Source: Planctomycetaceae bacterium (GTDB lineage Bacteria; Planctomycetota; Planctomycetia; Planctomycetales; Planctomycetaceae). From it: a stretch of DNA of 64,000 nt. Below the pieces are notes generated by a model. It did no database searches and was not told the origin of the DNA. It saw only the letters and a list, made by a program, of their open reading frames with translations. Location of the stretch: assembly GCA_021732845.1 (NCBI GenBank), contig JAKFUF010000018.1, positions 1 through 64,000 on the forward strand, written 5' to 3'. Within the stretch, counting starts at the first letter, position 1. Every line of letters starts with the position of its first letter. The translations under genes were made by a program, and so were the position numbers. Of this stretch, positions 25,899 to 33,607 are shown in pieces.

Positions 25899-27793
25899 GT
25901 CGGTCCCGTGTTTTGTGTGAGCAGCTTGCCAGTGTTCTTCGCCGTCTTTTCACTGGCCGCCGCAATGCGATCCTGTACCGTTCCACCGCCAAACAGCCCG
26001 CGAACGGCTGCCCCACTGAATGTTCCAACGCTGGAAGCGCGTTGACGCAGGTTCTCCAAGCTCGGGACCGCCGTAGCGTTCGGCCCCGTGCCAAACTTGC
26101 GGTTCGCCCGCACTTCTTCAGCCTTCTTGGCGGCCGTCGCTCTCGCGTCCGCGAATTCCTTCCCGGCCTCTTCCGCCGCCTTCCGTGTCGACCGGAGCGA
26201 TTCGTTATTCGTCCGCTCCCGCTCATCCCGGTCGCGCTGGTTCTGCTCGACGATCTCCTGCCGAGCCCCCTGGCGTTCCTGCTCGATCTCCTGCCGGCGC
26301 TCCGTGTGTTTGCTGGAGGCCTTCGCCTGCTCTCGCTGAAAATCTTCGTCCAGAATTTGCGAAGCCCCTTCAACGTCGATGCTCTTGTCGAAGTATTGCA
26401 GCACCCGCAACACGCCCTTGCTGATCGCGTTCTGCGTGCTATACCACGTCCGCTGGAAGGTGTTCATCAGATCCAGCCAGCCCGTTTGAATGCCAGCCCA
26501 TGCGTCGGTGAACATCAACGCCAGGCCCGACACGGCATCGGCCCATGTCGACAGGAAGAACTCTTTCGCCCCGGTCCAGACTTCATTGACCTGGTGGACG
26601 CCTTCGGTCCAAACGACCATCAGTGCGGACCATGCCACTTTGCCAGCCAGTGCCAGGTCACCCGCGGCCAGTGCGTCAGAGATTCCACCAAACACCTCCG
26701 TGGCGAACGCGGCCAGCTTTCCGAACTCTGTCATCAGCACCTTGACCGTCTCGGACCCAGCCCCGGAAAAGTACAGCACCGCCGCCGTCACGCCCGTCAC
26801 CGCCACCAGCACCAGCCCAAGGGGAGAAATCAGGAACGTGAACGCCCCGGCCAGCAGCCCGCAGACCGATGCCGCCGCCGCCAGGATGGTGCCGAATGCC
26901 CCAATAACCGCCCCGGCCCCGAGGATCGCCGCCCCGATCGCCGTGACAGCCACGCCCGCCGCCGCCACGGCCGCCGCAATCTTGGCAATCGTGACGATCG
27001 TTTCACGGTTCGCCTTCGCAAATTGAATGATCTCAGCGGTAATTTCCGTCGCCGCGCTCACGATCTCCGTGAAGGTCGGTGCCATTGCCGCCCCGATCAC
27101 GTTCACGACGCCCATTGCGGTCTGAGTGAGCGTTGACCATGCGCTGGACAGCTTTTGAGCCGATGCAGCATCCTCCCCCGACATGACGATTCCGAGTCGC
27201 TTGGCTTCCGCCCGCATTTCCTTCAGGCCGGCAGAACCCCGGCTGAGCATCGGCAGCAACTGCTGGGCAGATCCCCCGAGTAGCTTGGTTGCCGCCGCCG
27301 CCCGCTGTGCTGGGTTGCTGATCTTGGCCAGCCCGTCCGCGATTGACTCCAGCTTCTGCTCTGGCGTCATCTTCTGAACTTCAGTCCAGGACAAGCCCAC
27401 CTTGCGGAATGCCAGCTCCGCTTCCAGTGATCCCTGTGCCGCGTCCAGCATCACGTTATTGACGTTGCCCAGTGCCCCTTCGACTGTTTCAAGACTTGCG
27501 CCCGACACTTGCGCGGCGTGGCTCAGTTCCGAGAGGGATTCCACGGCAATGCCGGTTCGCTGCGACATGAGCTGCAGCGCGGTGCCGTTCTGGGCGAACA
27601 GCGTCGCCGCAGTGGCCAGGCCGGTGAGAACGGATCCGCCAATCGCCTGCAGCCCGGCCCCGGCTGCCGCCACACGCTTGCCCCAGGCGTTGACCTCCTT
27701 TTCGGCAGACCGCATGCCGCGCACGAGGGGACTGGTTTCTGCGAAGAACTCGTAGAACGCTCGCCCCGCCTTGATTGCGCCAGTTGTCGCCAC
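25889..27793 (-). CDS. tail tape measure protein
   Basis: A protein of 634 aa. N-terminus GRAFYEFFAETSPLVRGMRS followed by long coiled-coil and the AAAATKLLGGSAQQLLPML-type motif (residues about 170-190) common to tape measures. Central hydrophobic segments at about 285-350 (VAAAGVAVTAIGAAILGAGA, LISPLGLVLVAVTGVTAAVL) are predicted membrane-inserting. An Arg/Glu-rich helix at 480-590 follows. It sets tail length and helps DNA entry. Tail-chaperone genes lie directly upstream. Confidence 0.85.
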   Translation of the reverse strand: MATTGAIKAGRAFYEFFAETSPLVRGMRSAEKEVNAWGKRVAAAGAGLQAIGGSVLTGLATAATLFAQNGTALQLMSQRTGIAVESLSELSHAAQVSGASLETVEGALGNVNNVMLDAAQGSLEAELAFRKVGLSWTEVQKMTPEQKLESIADGLAKISNPAQRAAAATKLLGGSAQQLLPMLSRGSAGLKEMRAEAKRLGIVMSGEDAASAQKLSSAWSTLTQTAMGVVNVIGAAMAPTFTEIVSAATEITAEIIQFAKANRETIVTIAKIAAAVAAAGVAVTAIGAAILGAGAVIGAFGTILAAAASVCGLLAGAFTFLISPLGLVLVAVTGVTAAVLYFSGAGSETVKVLMTEFGKLAAFATEVFGGISDALAAGDLALAGKVAWSALMVVWTEGVHQVNEVWTGAKEFFLSTWADAVSGLALMFTDAWAGIQTGWLDLMNTFQRTWYSTQNAISKGVLRVLQYFDKSIDVEGASQILDEDFQREQAKASSKHTERRQEIEQERQGARQEIVEQNQRDRDERERTNNESLRSTRKAAEEAGKEFADARATAAKKAEEVRANRKFGTGPNATAVPSLENLRQRASSVGTFSGAAVRGLFGGGTVQDRIAAASEKTAKNTGKLLTQNTGPTWK

Positions 27794-27796
27794 GCC

Positions 27797-28063
27797 TCAC
27801 ACTCCCACAGCACCAGGTTCCAAAAACACCTTCAACGGCTGCGCCCCGCCCTTCTTTGCCACGGGAGCCACGCCCGCCGGCTTCGCCTTCTTCTCCAGCG
27901 GGTAGGGATGGAAGCTGGCTCGCGTCGTCTCATCCTTGCTGACGTGTGTGTTGAACAGCATCGACAGCAGATCGGCGGTTTGGTTCCACTGGTGCCGGAG
28001 TCGCCAGATCGCCGCTTCCTCCAGTTGCCGCCAGGTCCACTCCCAAGGCAGCACCCCCAGCAC
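27797..28063 (-). CDS. tail assembly chaperone, downstream frame
   Basis: Eighty-eight residues from GTG 28063, but the open frame continues upstream to about 28100 in the -1 frame of the preceding gene. It is Trp-rich (LPWEWTWRQLEEAAIWRLRH), ending in a flexible Lys/Pro tail. The arrangement matches gpG/gpGT tail chaperones, where the second frame is made only as a frameshift fusion. The fused residues ELIWQYSGVLGVL join this frame smoothly. Confidence 0.65.
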   Translation of the reverse strand: MLGVLPWEWTWRQLEEAAIWRLRHQWNQTADLLSMLFNTHVSKDETTRASFHPYPLEKKAKPAGVAPVAKKGGAQPLKVFLEPGAVGV

Positions 28064-28080
28064 ACCCGAGTACTGCCAGA

Positions 28081-28093
28081 TCAGTTCCCAACC
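28081..28093 (-). promoter_or_regulatory. candidate -1 ribosomal frameshift site
   Basis: On the leftward strand the last codons read gtt ggg aac tga. The heptamer tgggaac directly before the stop permits a -1 slip to tgg gaa ctg, which opens the downstream chaperone frame. It is not a textbook X XXY YYZ site. A pseudoknot was not identified. Confidence 0.4.
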
Positions 28094-28524
28094 GGTGGCA
28101 ATCGCTTCCTCAGTTCCTCCACGGGATCCACCGCTGCCACCCGCGATGTCGCTTCCTTGACCACGGCTTCCGCCAGTTCCTGTCCCTTCTCGATCACGAC
28201 CGCCACTTCCTCGCGTCCCTGCTGGCGGAAAAAATCCCGGAGTTCATCCCAGAATGCCTTCGTGGCTCCCTGAACCTCCGTGCCGCCCAGCGACCGGCCA
28301 AACTGCTCTGGGGTCACCTCGAACTTCTTCGCCTGATCTTCAACGCACACCCAGATAACACCGATCAACAGAATCATGTCGACGTGAAGGCGGGACACTA
28401 GCGGCGTTTCGCCAGTGTTCATGTCCATCAAGTCAATCTTCAATTCCTCGCGGACGCGCTGCACATCCCAAACGGTGATGCGAAGCTGCCACTCCCGGCC
28501 GGTGATGTCTCGAAAGGTCCTCAT
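28081..28524 (-). CDS. tail assembly chaperone, upstream frame
   Basis: A protein of 147 aa, ATG 28524, helical, beginning MRTFRDITGREWQLRITVWD, with ALKIDLMD-type text and EVTPEQFGRSLGG as in phage tail-chaperone (gpG-like) proteins. It coats the tape measure during tail assembly. Lies between the tail-tube genes and the tape measure, as expected, and ends at the probable frameshift site. Confidence 0.65.
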   Translation of the reverse strand: MRTFRDITGREWQLRITVWDVQRVREELKIDLMDMNTGETPLVSRLHVDMILLIGVIWVCVEDQAKKFEVTPEQFGRSLGGTEVQGATKAFWDELRDFFRQQGREEVAVVIEKGQELAEAVVKEATSRVAAVDPVEELRKRLPPVGN

Positions 28525-28569
28525 GATTCCCCATTGCGACAGATGTTATGAACCTCGGAGCTTCCGGCC

Positions 28570-29037
28570 TCACGCCGTGACGGACACCAGCGCCCCTTCG
28601 GAGTCGACCGCCACATACTCTGGCGGGTGAGCGGACGGGTAAGGCTTCATGCTGACGCTGGTGATGCAGCCGGTCGTGAGCGTTTGCGGCGTGTTGAACT
28701 TGCCGACGCCCATCATCGCGCGAAGGCCTTCCGTCCCCTCCGTCTCCACATCGCCGTCGCCCACGAACATCGGCAGCGGTGTGTTGTTCAGGAACGCATC
28801 CCGAATGGCTTGGAACTTGGTGTCGGTCGGGTCATAGACCATGTCGAATTCGATGGACGCCTTGGCCAGCGTAAACACGACCTCTTCGTAACCGCCGCCG
28901 CCCCGACGCGACATGTCCGCTTCGGTCCGTTCGATATTCAGCGTCAGGTCACGGCAGTTTTCCACCTGCTCGAACGTGGGATCGGCGTAGTCATCGTCCA
29001 CGTCGATGTACAGGATGCAGTTCATGCCGATTTTCAT
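28570..29037 (-). CDS. major tail tube-like protein, paralogue A
   Basis: A protein of 155 aa sharing a long common core with the gene at 29150: IGMNC.LY, RDLTLNIERTEADMSRRGGG, TLAKASIEFDMVYDPTD, FLNNTPLPMFVGDGD, RAMMGVGKFN and SMKPYPSAHPPEYV. Position between tail chaperones and connector genes fits a tail-tube subunit. Its ATG overlaps the stop of the 38-aa micro-gene (ATGA). Two paralogues may form a mixed tube or a tube plus terminator. Confidence 0.7.
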   Translation of the reverse strand: MKIGMNCILYIDVDDDYADPTFEQVENCRDLTLNIERTEADMSRRGGGGYEEVVFTLAKASIEFDMVYDPTDTKFQAIRDAFLNNTPLPMFVGDGDVETEGTEGLRAMMGVGKFNTPQTLTTGCITSVSMKPYPSAHPPEYVAVDSEGALVSVTA

Positions 29038-29150
29038 TGTCGCCGCCTCGCTTTCCGAACAGCCTTTACTGCATTAACGAATGCCGCGACAAACAGCGTG
29101 CCAGCCACTGCCAGCACGCCGAGCCCGGCGACAACTGCGAGCGCGAACAT
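29034..29150 (-). CDS. 38-aa membrane microprotein between tail tube paralogues
   Basis: A 38-codon frame from ATG 29150: MFALAVVAGLGVLAVAGTLF, then VAAFVNAVKAV and a basic end (RKARRRQ). One hydrophobic helix plus positive C-terminus. Its ATG shares one base with the upstream stop (TGATG), and its own stop overlaps the next start (ATGA), so it is translationally locked between two virion genes. Function unknown; candidates are a pinholin/antiholin-like or virion membrane peptide. Confidence 0.6.
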   Translation of the reverse strand: MFALAVVAGLGVLAVAGTLFVAAFVNAVKAVRKARRRQ

Positions 29151-29584
29151 CAGATCGTCACCCAGGCCGGGTTATTGGCGCTGGGGTAGGGCTTCAGGCT
29201 GATCGCCGCCGCCGCGATCCCGGCCAGCGGTTCCGCCCGGTTGAACTTGCCGACGCCCATCGTCGCCCGGACACCCTGCGAACCGCTCGAATTGGCACCG
29301 TCCAGTGCCATGAACTCGATCGGCGTGTTGGCGAAGAACGCCGCGCGGATCGCCGCGAAACCAGCGTCGGCGGTGTCCCAGACCATGTCCGCTTCGACGT
29401 TGATTTTCATCAGCGTCCACATGACGTTCTCGAACCCGCCGCCGCCACGGTAGGACGCATCCGCTTCTGTTCGCTCGCAGCTCAGCGTGGCATCGCGCAC
29501 GGTTGGCACTTCCACCCAGGTAGGCGAGCCGTATGAGCCAGTGTTGCGGAACAACTTGCAGTTCATCCCGATTTTTTGCGACAT
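29150..29584 (-). CDS. major tail tube-like protein, paralogue B
   Basis: A protein of 144 aa from ATG 29584 (an adjacent ATG at 29587 is equally possible; AAAGGTGG precedes). Homologous along its length to the gene at 28570: KIGMNCKLFRN, DATLSCERTEADASYRGGG, FANTPIEFMALDG, RATMGVGKFN, SLKPYPSANNPAWV. Tail-tube subunit by context. Stop overlaps the start of the membrane microprotein. Confidence 0.7.
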   Translation of the reverse strand: MSQKIGMNCKLFRNTGSYGSPTWVEVPTVRDATLSCERTEADASYRGGGGFENVMWTLMKINVEADMVWDTADAGFAAIRAAFFANTPIEFMALDGANSSGSQGVRATMGVGKFNRAEPLAGIAAAAISLKPYPSANNPAWVTI

Positions 29585-29594
29585 CATCCACCTT

Positions 29595-30035
29595 TCAGAC
29601 TGAACCCCAAATTTCGTCCCGCTTCTTCTCACCCGCTTTCGCCGCCGGCCCCATGTAGGGTCGCGCGGCAATCGTGACTGTCACCCATCGCCCGCCCTTG
29701 CGGACACGCATCGTCCCGCCCTCTTCCAGGGTTCGCGGGATGTCCGGCCCCGACTTCGCGTTCAGCTTCTCCGGACCAATGACTACTGAGCGAGCCCCCA
29801 TGTCGTAGGCATAGTAAATCCGATCCTTCAGCAGCCCTGTTCGCGACTTTGGCGGATCTCCCGGACTGCTTGGGGGCTCTCCCGGCTTGGCCCGCTTGAT
29901 GCTGTTCCTGGCAGACTTCCGGATGTACCCGCCGTAGTAACCGAGAACCTTTCGTAACTTTTGGTCAAGTTGTTTGATGACCGCCGTGCGGTCGAAGAAG
30001 TTCGCCTTCATCGCACTTTGGCGGATTGCGATCAT
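29595..30035 (-). CDS. HK97 gp10-like head-tail protein
   Basis: A protein of 146 aa with the gp10 (tail component) pattern: N-terminal helix FFDRTAVIKQLDQKLRKVLG, KSARNSIKRAKPGEPPSSPG, and a C-terminal beta part (GGRWVTVTIAARPYMGPA) ending in a helix. Such proteins join tail to head. It overlaps the upstream gene by ATGA. Confidence 0.7.
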   Translation of the reverse strand: MIAIRQSAMKANFFDRTAVIKQLDQKLRKVLGYYGGYIRKSARNSIKRAKPGEPPSSPGDPPKSRTGLLKDRIYYAYDMGARSVVIGPEKLNAKSGPDIPRTLEEGGTMRVRKGGRWVTVTIAARPYMGPAAKAGEKKRDEIWGSV

Positions 30036-30526
30036 TTCGTATAAACCGCCAAGAAATTGAGCCTGACAATTCCCACATACATGCCCTTCGCCATGTCCTG
30101 CGGGCTCCAGGGGGTTCGAATATCAATTCCCGTCAACGTGTCGGACACTCCGGTCAATGCAATGCCGTGAAAGTACTCGGCAAACTCTTCCAACAAATTG
30201 GCATAGGGGTCGACCAGTTCCGGGTCGGTGCCGTTCACTCGCACATGCACGCCGATGTCGATTTTGCTGTCGGATTGCAGGTACTTTGTTCGTGCCGCCT
30301 GACTCAGTTCCTTCTCGGCGGAAACAACCGAAACTTTCATTTCGGTCAACTCCTCCACCTCGAAGCGTGGCAAATAGCGACGAACGGCCACGAACGGCAG
30401 ACTGAACTGGCTGGCCAGTGCCGCCGTATTCAGGTCCTTCGTAACTGCATCTGCAACCTCGCTGAGTCTCGACACGCTGCACCCCTCATAATCAAACCCG
30501 ACCGGTGCGGCTGAATGCCGCTGCAT
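30032..30526 (-). CDS. tail completion-type protein
   Basis: A protein of 164 aa from ATG 30526; a GTG at 30475 (VSRLSEVADAV) with GAGGGG in front is a good alternative. Fold appears alpha/beta: VTKDLNTAALASQFSLPF, VRRYLPRFEVEELTEMKVSV, VHVRVNGTD, FLAVYTK. The length and place between connector and tail-tube genes match the tail-terminator/minor-tail class. No strict family call. Confidence 0.55.
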   Translation of the reverse strand: MQRHSAAPVGFDYEGCSVSRLSEVADAVTKDLNTAALASQFSLPFVAVRRYLPRFEVEELTEMKVSVVSAEKELSQAARTKYLQSDSKIDIGVHVRVNGTDPELVDPYANLLEEFAEYFHGIALTGVSDTLTGIDIRTPWSPQDMAKGMYVGIVRLNFLAVYTK

Positions 30527-30566
30527 GGTCTTCCGTCTCCGGCATGCCCGGTCGGGCTTCCGAGTC

Positions 30567-30794
30567 TCACTTGGCCAGATCGGCGGCCGTGAAATCGACG
30601 TAGAACTCTTTTCCGGGAATGAACTGTTCCGCAGCGGCTTTGTTGACCGTCGCCAGTTCGATCTTGCCCCCCGGCGTGTACTTGTAGAACTCTTTGTTCT
30701 CGGTCGATTCTCCAGTCACCGGGAACAGAGTGATCGACGCGCCACTGACGTTGTGTGTGACGGCTTCGACTTTGAACTTCGCGCGAACTGCCAT
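30567..30794 (-). CDS. small phage protein (75 aa)
   Basis: A short beta-rich protein, MAVRAKFKVEAVTHNVSGAS, then ITLFPVTGESTENKEFYKY and a C-terminal KEFYVDFTAADLAK. AAGGTGG lies before the ATG. The SVTL.PV.G.S.EN..F.K.TP.G pattern is common in small phage virion-associated proteins of unknown function. It precedes the tail completion gene in the transcript. Confidence 0.6.
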   Translation of the reverse strand: MAVRAKFKVEAVTHNVSGASITLFPVTGESTENKEFYKYTPGGKIELATVNKAAAEQFIPGKEFYVDFTAADLAK

Positions 30795-30815
30795 TGGTAC
30801 CCACCTTGTGAAAAG

Positions 30816-31547
30816 TTACGAACGCCCGACCAACTGCCACTGCAGCCGGCCGTTGTGCAGGTCACTATGTGCGGCCAGCAGTTGCGGCCAACTCAGGCTG
30901 TTGAGCCACTGCCAACCAAACCCGCCGTGTTCCGCGTACAGGTGCCAGATGATCCGGCGGCGGCTTGGCGGATCGACGGTGTATTCAGTGCCCACGAACG
31001 TCGACGGGTATCCGCCCCGCTGTGCCGTCTGCTGCGGCTGCACCTGGCGGGCCGCTGCCTGAGCCACGGCCTTCGCTGGTGTGTTGTACGCAGCCACGAT
31101 GTCTTCCGCTGTCGGCAGCTTCGGGTTCTGCTCTGTCCACTGGAGGACTGCGATCGGCTTGCCCAGGTCCAGAACGACGACGGCCGGAATCTTGGTGACG
31201 CCGTACTGGTCGCAAAGCTTGTCGAAGGCTTCCTTGTCGCTGTCCCCGATGTGGTGGATGTGATCGCGCGGCCCGGTCCCGAACTTCCATTTCCAGGCCA
31301 GCAGCTTCGGCTTCTCCACCCGATCGAAGGTTTTGCAGCCCGCACACCATGTCGTCGACAGCAGCAGGACTTTCCGCCGCCACGGACGGACAGGCACCGC
31401 TGCGACTTCCGCCGCGCCATGGTCTGTTACGATCAATGGCGTCGCCTGTGCGGCTCCGTGGTCTGTGACGACCAGTTCTGCCCGCGCGATGCACGCCAGC
31501 CCCATGGCGCTGAGTGTCGCCAGTCCGAATTCCCGCCGGTTGATCAC
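30816..31547 (-). CDS. exported thioredoxin-fold protein
   Basis: A protein of 243 aa, GTG 31547 overlapping the upstream stop (GTGA). The N-terminus NRREFGLATLSAMGLACIA is a Tat-like signal. Two copies of VTDHGAA follow. The Trx fold is at about 55-155: KVLLLSTTWCAGCKTFDR with a redox WCAGC and the cis-Pro segment VTKIPAVVVLD. A 90-residue C-terminal region ends with IIWHLYAEHGGFGWQWLNSL, unknown. It would act on disulfides outside the cytoplasm. An unusual gene in a phage late operon, directly coupled to a papain-like peptidase. Confidence 0.75.
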   Translation of the reverse strand: MINRREFGLATLSAMGLACIARAELVVTDHGAAQATPLIVTDHGAAEVAAVPVRPWRRKVLLLSTTWCAGCKTFDRVEKPKLLAWKWKFGTGPRDHIHHIGDSDKEAFDKLCDQYGVTKIPAVVVLDLGKPIAVLQWTEQNPKLPTAEDIVAAYNTPAKAVAQAAARQVQPQQTAQRGGYPSTFVGTEYTVDPPSRRRIIWHLYAEHGGFGWQWLNSLSWPQLLAAHSDLHNGRLQWQLVGRS

Positions 31548-32344
31548 AGTGCCTCCCCGATTGCCGACACGGACCGGGGGAACACCCAGTCATCGGCCAA
31601 GAGCATGTTGCCCCGCATCACCACCCATTCTGCCTGCCCTGGCCATTGGTTGCGGGTGCGAATTGCAACCTGGCCGTCCAGCCAGATCGCTTCCACATCG
31701 GCAGTCTCGTGTTCCCAGGCCATGCGGCCCCCGCCACCGGGAATCCGCCGCAGCAGCAGGGAGACGGCTTGATCCAAATTGCGGGGCTGGCACTCCGTCC
31801 AGTTCTCGACACGGACCTGCAGGGCCCGCTCTTTGTTGGCAGCCGTGGCGTACTTCCGGTTCAGTGCGTTTTCCGGCCAGTACTTGTCCGCCACGACACC
31901 ATTCGCTGCGATCCAGCGGACAGCGTCACGGCCCCAGCCGCCCACATTGCGGAACCCGGTCACCTGCGCGGCCACGCTGGTGGCGGACAGGCTGACCAGC
32001 TTGTTGTGCAATTGCGCGTACAGGATCTCAATGGGGTGGACGATGCCGAACGACCAGCAGAAATTCACCTCGATTTGCTTCTTCGGTGGCAGCTTCACCG
32101 CCGCGATCCGGTCCGACAGCCGGGTTTTGGTTTGCTCCGCGTCCTTGATCCAGTATTCCCACTCGCTCCGCGGAATGAGCAGTTCCGGGTCAAACGGATC
32201 CGCACTTACCCCGTAGGCATAGGGAGCGTTGCCGCGCAGATTCAGGTCCAGGCCGCGGGACACACCTTCCGGGTTCAAGATGTGCGATGGCGAGTCATCA
32301 TCGACGATGATTTCGCCCTTCAGCAGTTGAGAGGTGAAGCTCAT
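31544..32344 (-). CDS. papain-like (C1) cysteine peptidase-fold phage protein
   Basis: A protein of 266 aa. I read a papain-type core: catalytic Cys96 in VNFCWSFGIVHPIE, the SLSATSVAAQ...VGGWGRDAVRWIAANGVV segment like LS.Q..GG..A..Y....G, His212 in AWEHETADVEAIW, and Asn232 in RNQWPGQAEW. The first 60 residues may be a pro-peptide or virion anchor. No signal peptide. Coupled by ATGA to the secreted Ig-like gene upstream and by GTGA to the thioredoxin gene downstream. Peptidase activity is inferred from three motif positions only. Confidence 0.6.
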   Translation of the reverse strand: MSFTSQLLKGEIIVDDDSPSHILNPEGVSRGLDLNLRGNAPYAYGVSADPFDPELLIPRSEWEYWIKDAEQTKTRLSDRIAAVKLPPKKQIEVNFCWSFGIVHPIEILYAQLHNKLVSLSATSVAAQVTGFRNVGGWGRDAVRWIAANGVVADKYWPENALNRKYATAANKERALQVRVENWTECQPRNLDQAVSLLLRRIPGGGGRMAWEHETADVEAIWLDGQVAIRTRNQWPGQAEWVVMRGNMLLADDWVFPRSVSAIGEAL

Positions 32345-33108
32345 TTGCCACCCGCTTTCAGCAATGCGATCGTTGCGGCCTCAGTGGCTGGCAAGGGAAA
32401 CAGCGACACGGCATCCCCACGCTGGATGAACACACACGGTAGCTTCGTTGCCGCATCCGGCTTGGCCAGCGATGCCTTCGCAGCGGTCCACAACTCCCGC
32501 CACGCTGGCGTCTCGTTCTTCAACTGGTCGCGCTTGTCAATGTCCCGATCCCACTTCCGCCACTCGGCCCGCCCGGTACCAGACTTCGCGCAGACTTCAT
32601 CCAGCACAGCGTTGACTGCCCCGGAATTCAGAATGGTCAACTGCTCCCGTGTGGCCGTCGGCGGATAGATGAACAGCACCCGCAAGCCAGTTGCCGGCGT
32701 CACGTCCGTCGGACCTGGCGGAACCAGGGGAGGGTCGACCGGTGGAACCAATGGCTCAACTGGCGTTGGCGCTGGAGGCGGACGAGCACCCTTCAGTTCC
32801 GTCGTCATCCGCATCACGACCAGCTTCCCGTTGTCGTGCTGTGCCGCTGCGATGATCTCATAAGGCCCATTGACCGGCGGCCAGATCAGCAGGCCGGTCG
32901 GTGTGACCTCGTGGCCGTCGTCATTGTCCAGGGACGCAGGGACGGACCATGTGGGCTCCACTCCCGCCGGCAGCCCGACGACAGTGAACTTGGCCTTCTG
33001 CCCCAGACGCAGTTCCGCCGGCCCCTCGATGTGAGGGACGACGGGCACCGGCTCGGGCTCGAACGGTGACTGCGGGAGGCAGAGCAGCAGTAGCAACAGG
33101 GCTTGCAC
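32341..33108 (-). CDS. secreted Ig-like / thioredoxin-like protein
   Basis: A protein of 255 aa, GTG 33108. Signal peptide MQALLLLLLCLPQ, an Ig-like beta domain (PAELRLGQKAKFTVVGLPAG, then YEIIAAAQHDNGKLVVMRM), a Pro-rich linker (about 105-135), and a C-terminal alpha/beta domain (GLRVLFIYPPTATREQLTIL, LPCVFIQRGDAVSLFPLP) that resembles a thioredoxin fold lacking CxxC. Partner of the two genes downstream by overlap. Role unknown. Confidence 0.6.
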   Translation of the reverse strand: MQALLLLLLCLPQSPFEPEPVPVVPHIEGPAELRLGQKAKFTVVGLPAGVEPTWSVPASLDNDDGHEVTPTGLLIWPPVNGPYEIIAAAQHDNGKLVVMRMTTELKGARPPPAPTPVEPLVPPVDPPLVPPGPTDVTPATGLRVLFIYPPTATREQLTILNSGAVNAVLDEVCAKSGTGRAEWRKWDRDIDKRDQLKNETPAWRELWTAAKASLAKPDAATKLPCVFIQRGDAVSLFPLPATEAATIALLKAGGK

Positions 33109-33111
33109 GGA

Positions 33112-33504
33112 TCACGCTCCGAGTTCAGCAACACACGAACCGACGACTTCCCGCTGCGACAAACGAACGTGGTCCAGAATGCCAGTTGCGGTCGCCAAAG
33201 CCTGCTGCTTGGCAAACCGCTTCTTGGTTCCCCGTGACTCTTCCATGACCTCTTTTGAGACATGGTTGAGAAGTCCAGGCTTGTAGCCCTTCACTGGATC
33301 CCACTTTGAGGCAACAGCCTCAACCACCTCGTCAGGCGTGTCCGGCTTCAGGCACCCGAACAGCCTTTGCAGAACCGGCGTGACGATCGCGAGAATCGAA
33401 ACGAAGTCGATCCCCACCATCGCGGGGGCCGCGCACAGCGCTGTCGCGATCGCGTTCGCCTGAGCGTCAAACTGCGGAGTTGGCTTCCGTCGTTTCTTGG
33501 CCAT
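33112..33504 (-). CDS. small prophage protein with hydrophobic segment
   Basis: A protein of 130 aa from ATG 33504 (GAGG 8 bases upstream); longer in-frame readings run into the tRNA-like sequence and are rejected. Basic start (MAKKRRKPTP), a hydrophobic stretch VGIDFVSILAIVTPVLQRLF (one TM or amphipathic helix), then a helical Lys-rich tail. Between the holin-like gene and the secreted Ig-like gene. May be part of a lysis set. Confidence 0.5.
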   Translation of the reverse strand: MAKKRRKPTPQFDAQANAIATALCAAPAMVGIDFVSILAIVTPVLQRLFGCLKPDTPDEVVEAVASKWDPVKGYKPGLLNHVSKEVMEESRGTKKRFAKQQALATATGILDHVRLSQREVVGSCVAELGA

Positions 33505-33533
33505 GATGCATGCCTCGAGAAAAATTGACCGAT

Positions 33534-33602
33534 TGGGGAGTGTGGGGGTTGAACCCACTCGTCCAGGCTTATGAGACCCGGATGCATACCGACGCACTCC
33601 CG
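33534..33602 (-). tRNA. tRNA-Met(CAU)-like gene in late operon
   Basis: On the leftward strand: T-arm GTGGG-TTCAACC-CCCAC is perfect; anticodon arm CGGGT-CTCATAA-GCCTG contains CAT; acceptor CGGGAGT/ACTCCCC pairs at six of seven with a C:C mismatch at 1:72, then A. The D-arm is short (GCG/TGC around TCGGTA). About 69 nt, no encoded CCA. The unpaired 1:72 and GGG in the anticodon stem recall initiator tRNA. The weak D-arm means it may be degenerate or atypical. Confidence 0.55.
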
Positions 33603-33607
33603 ACACT

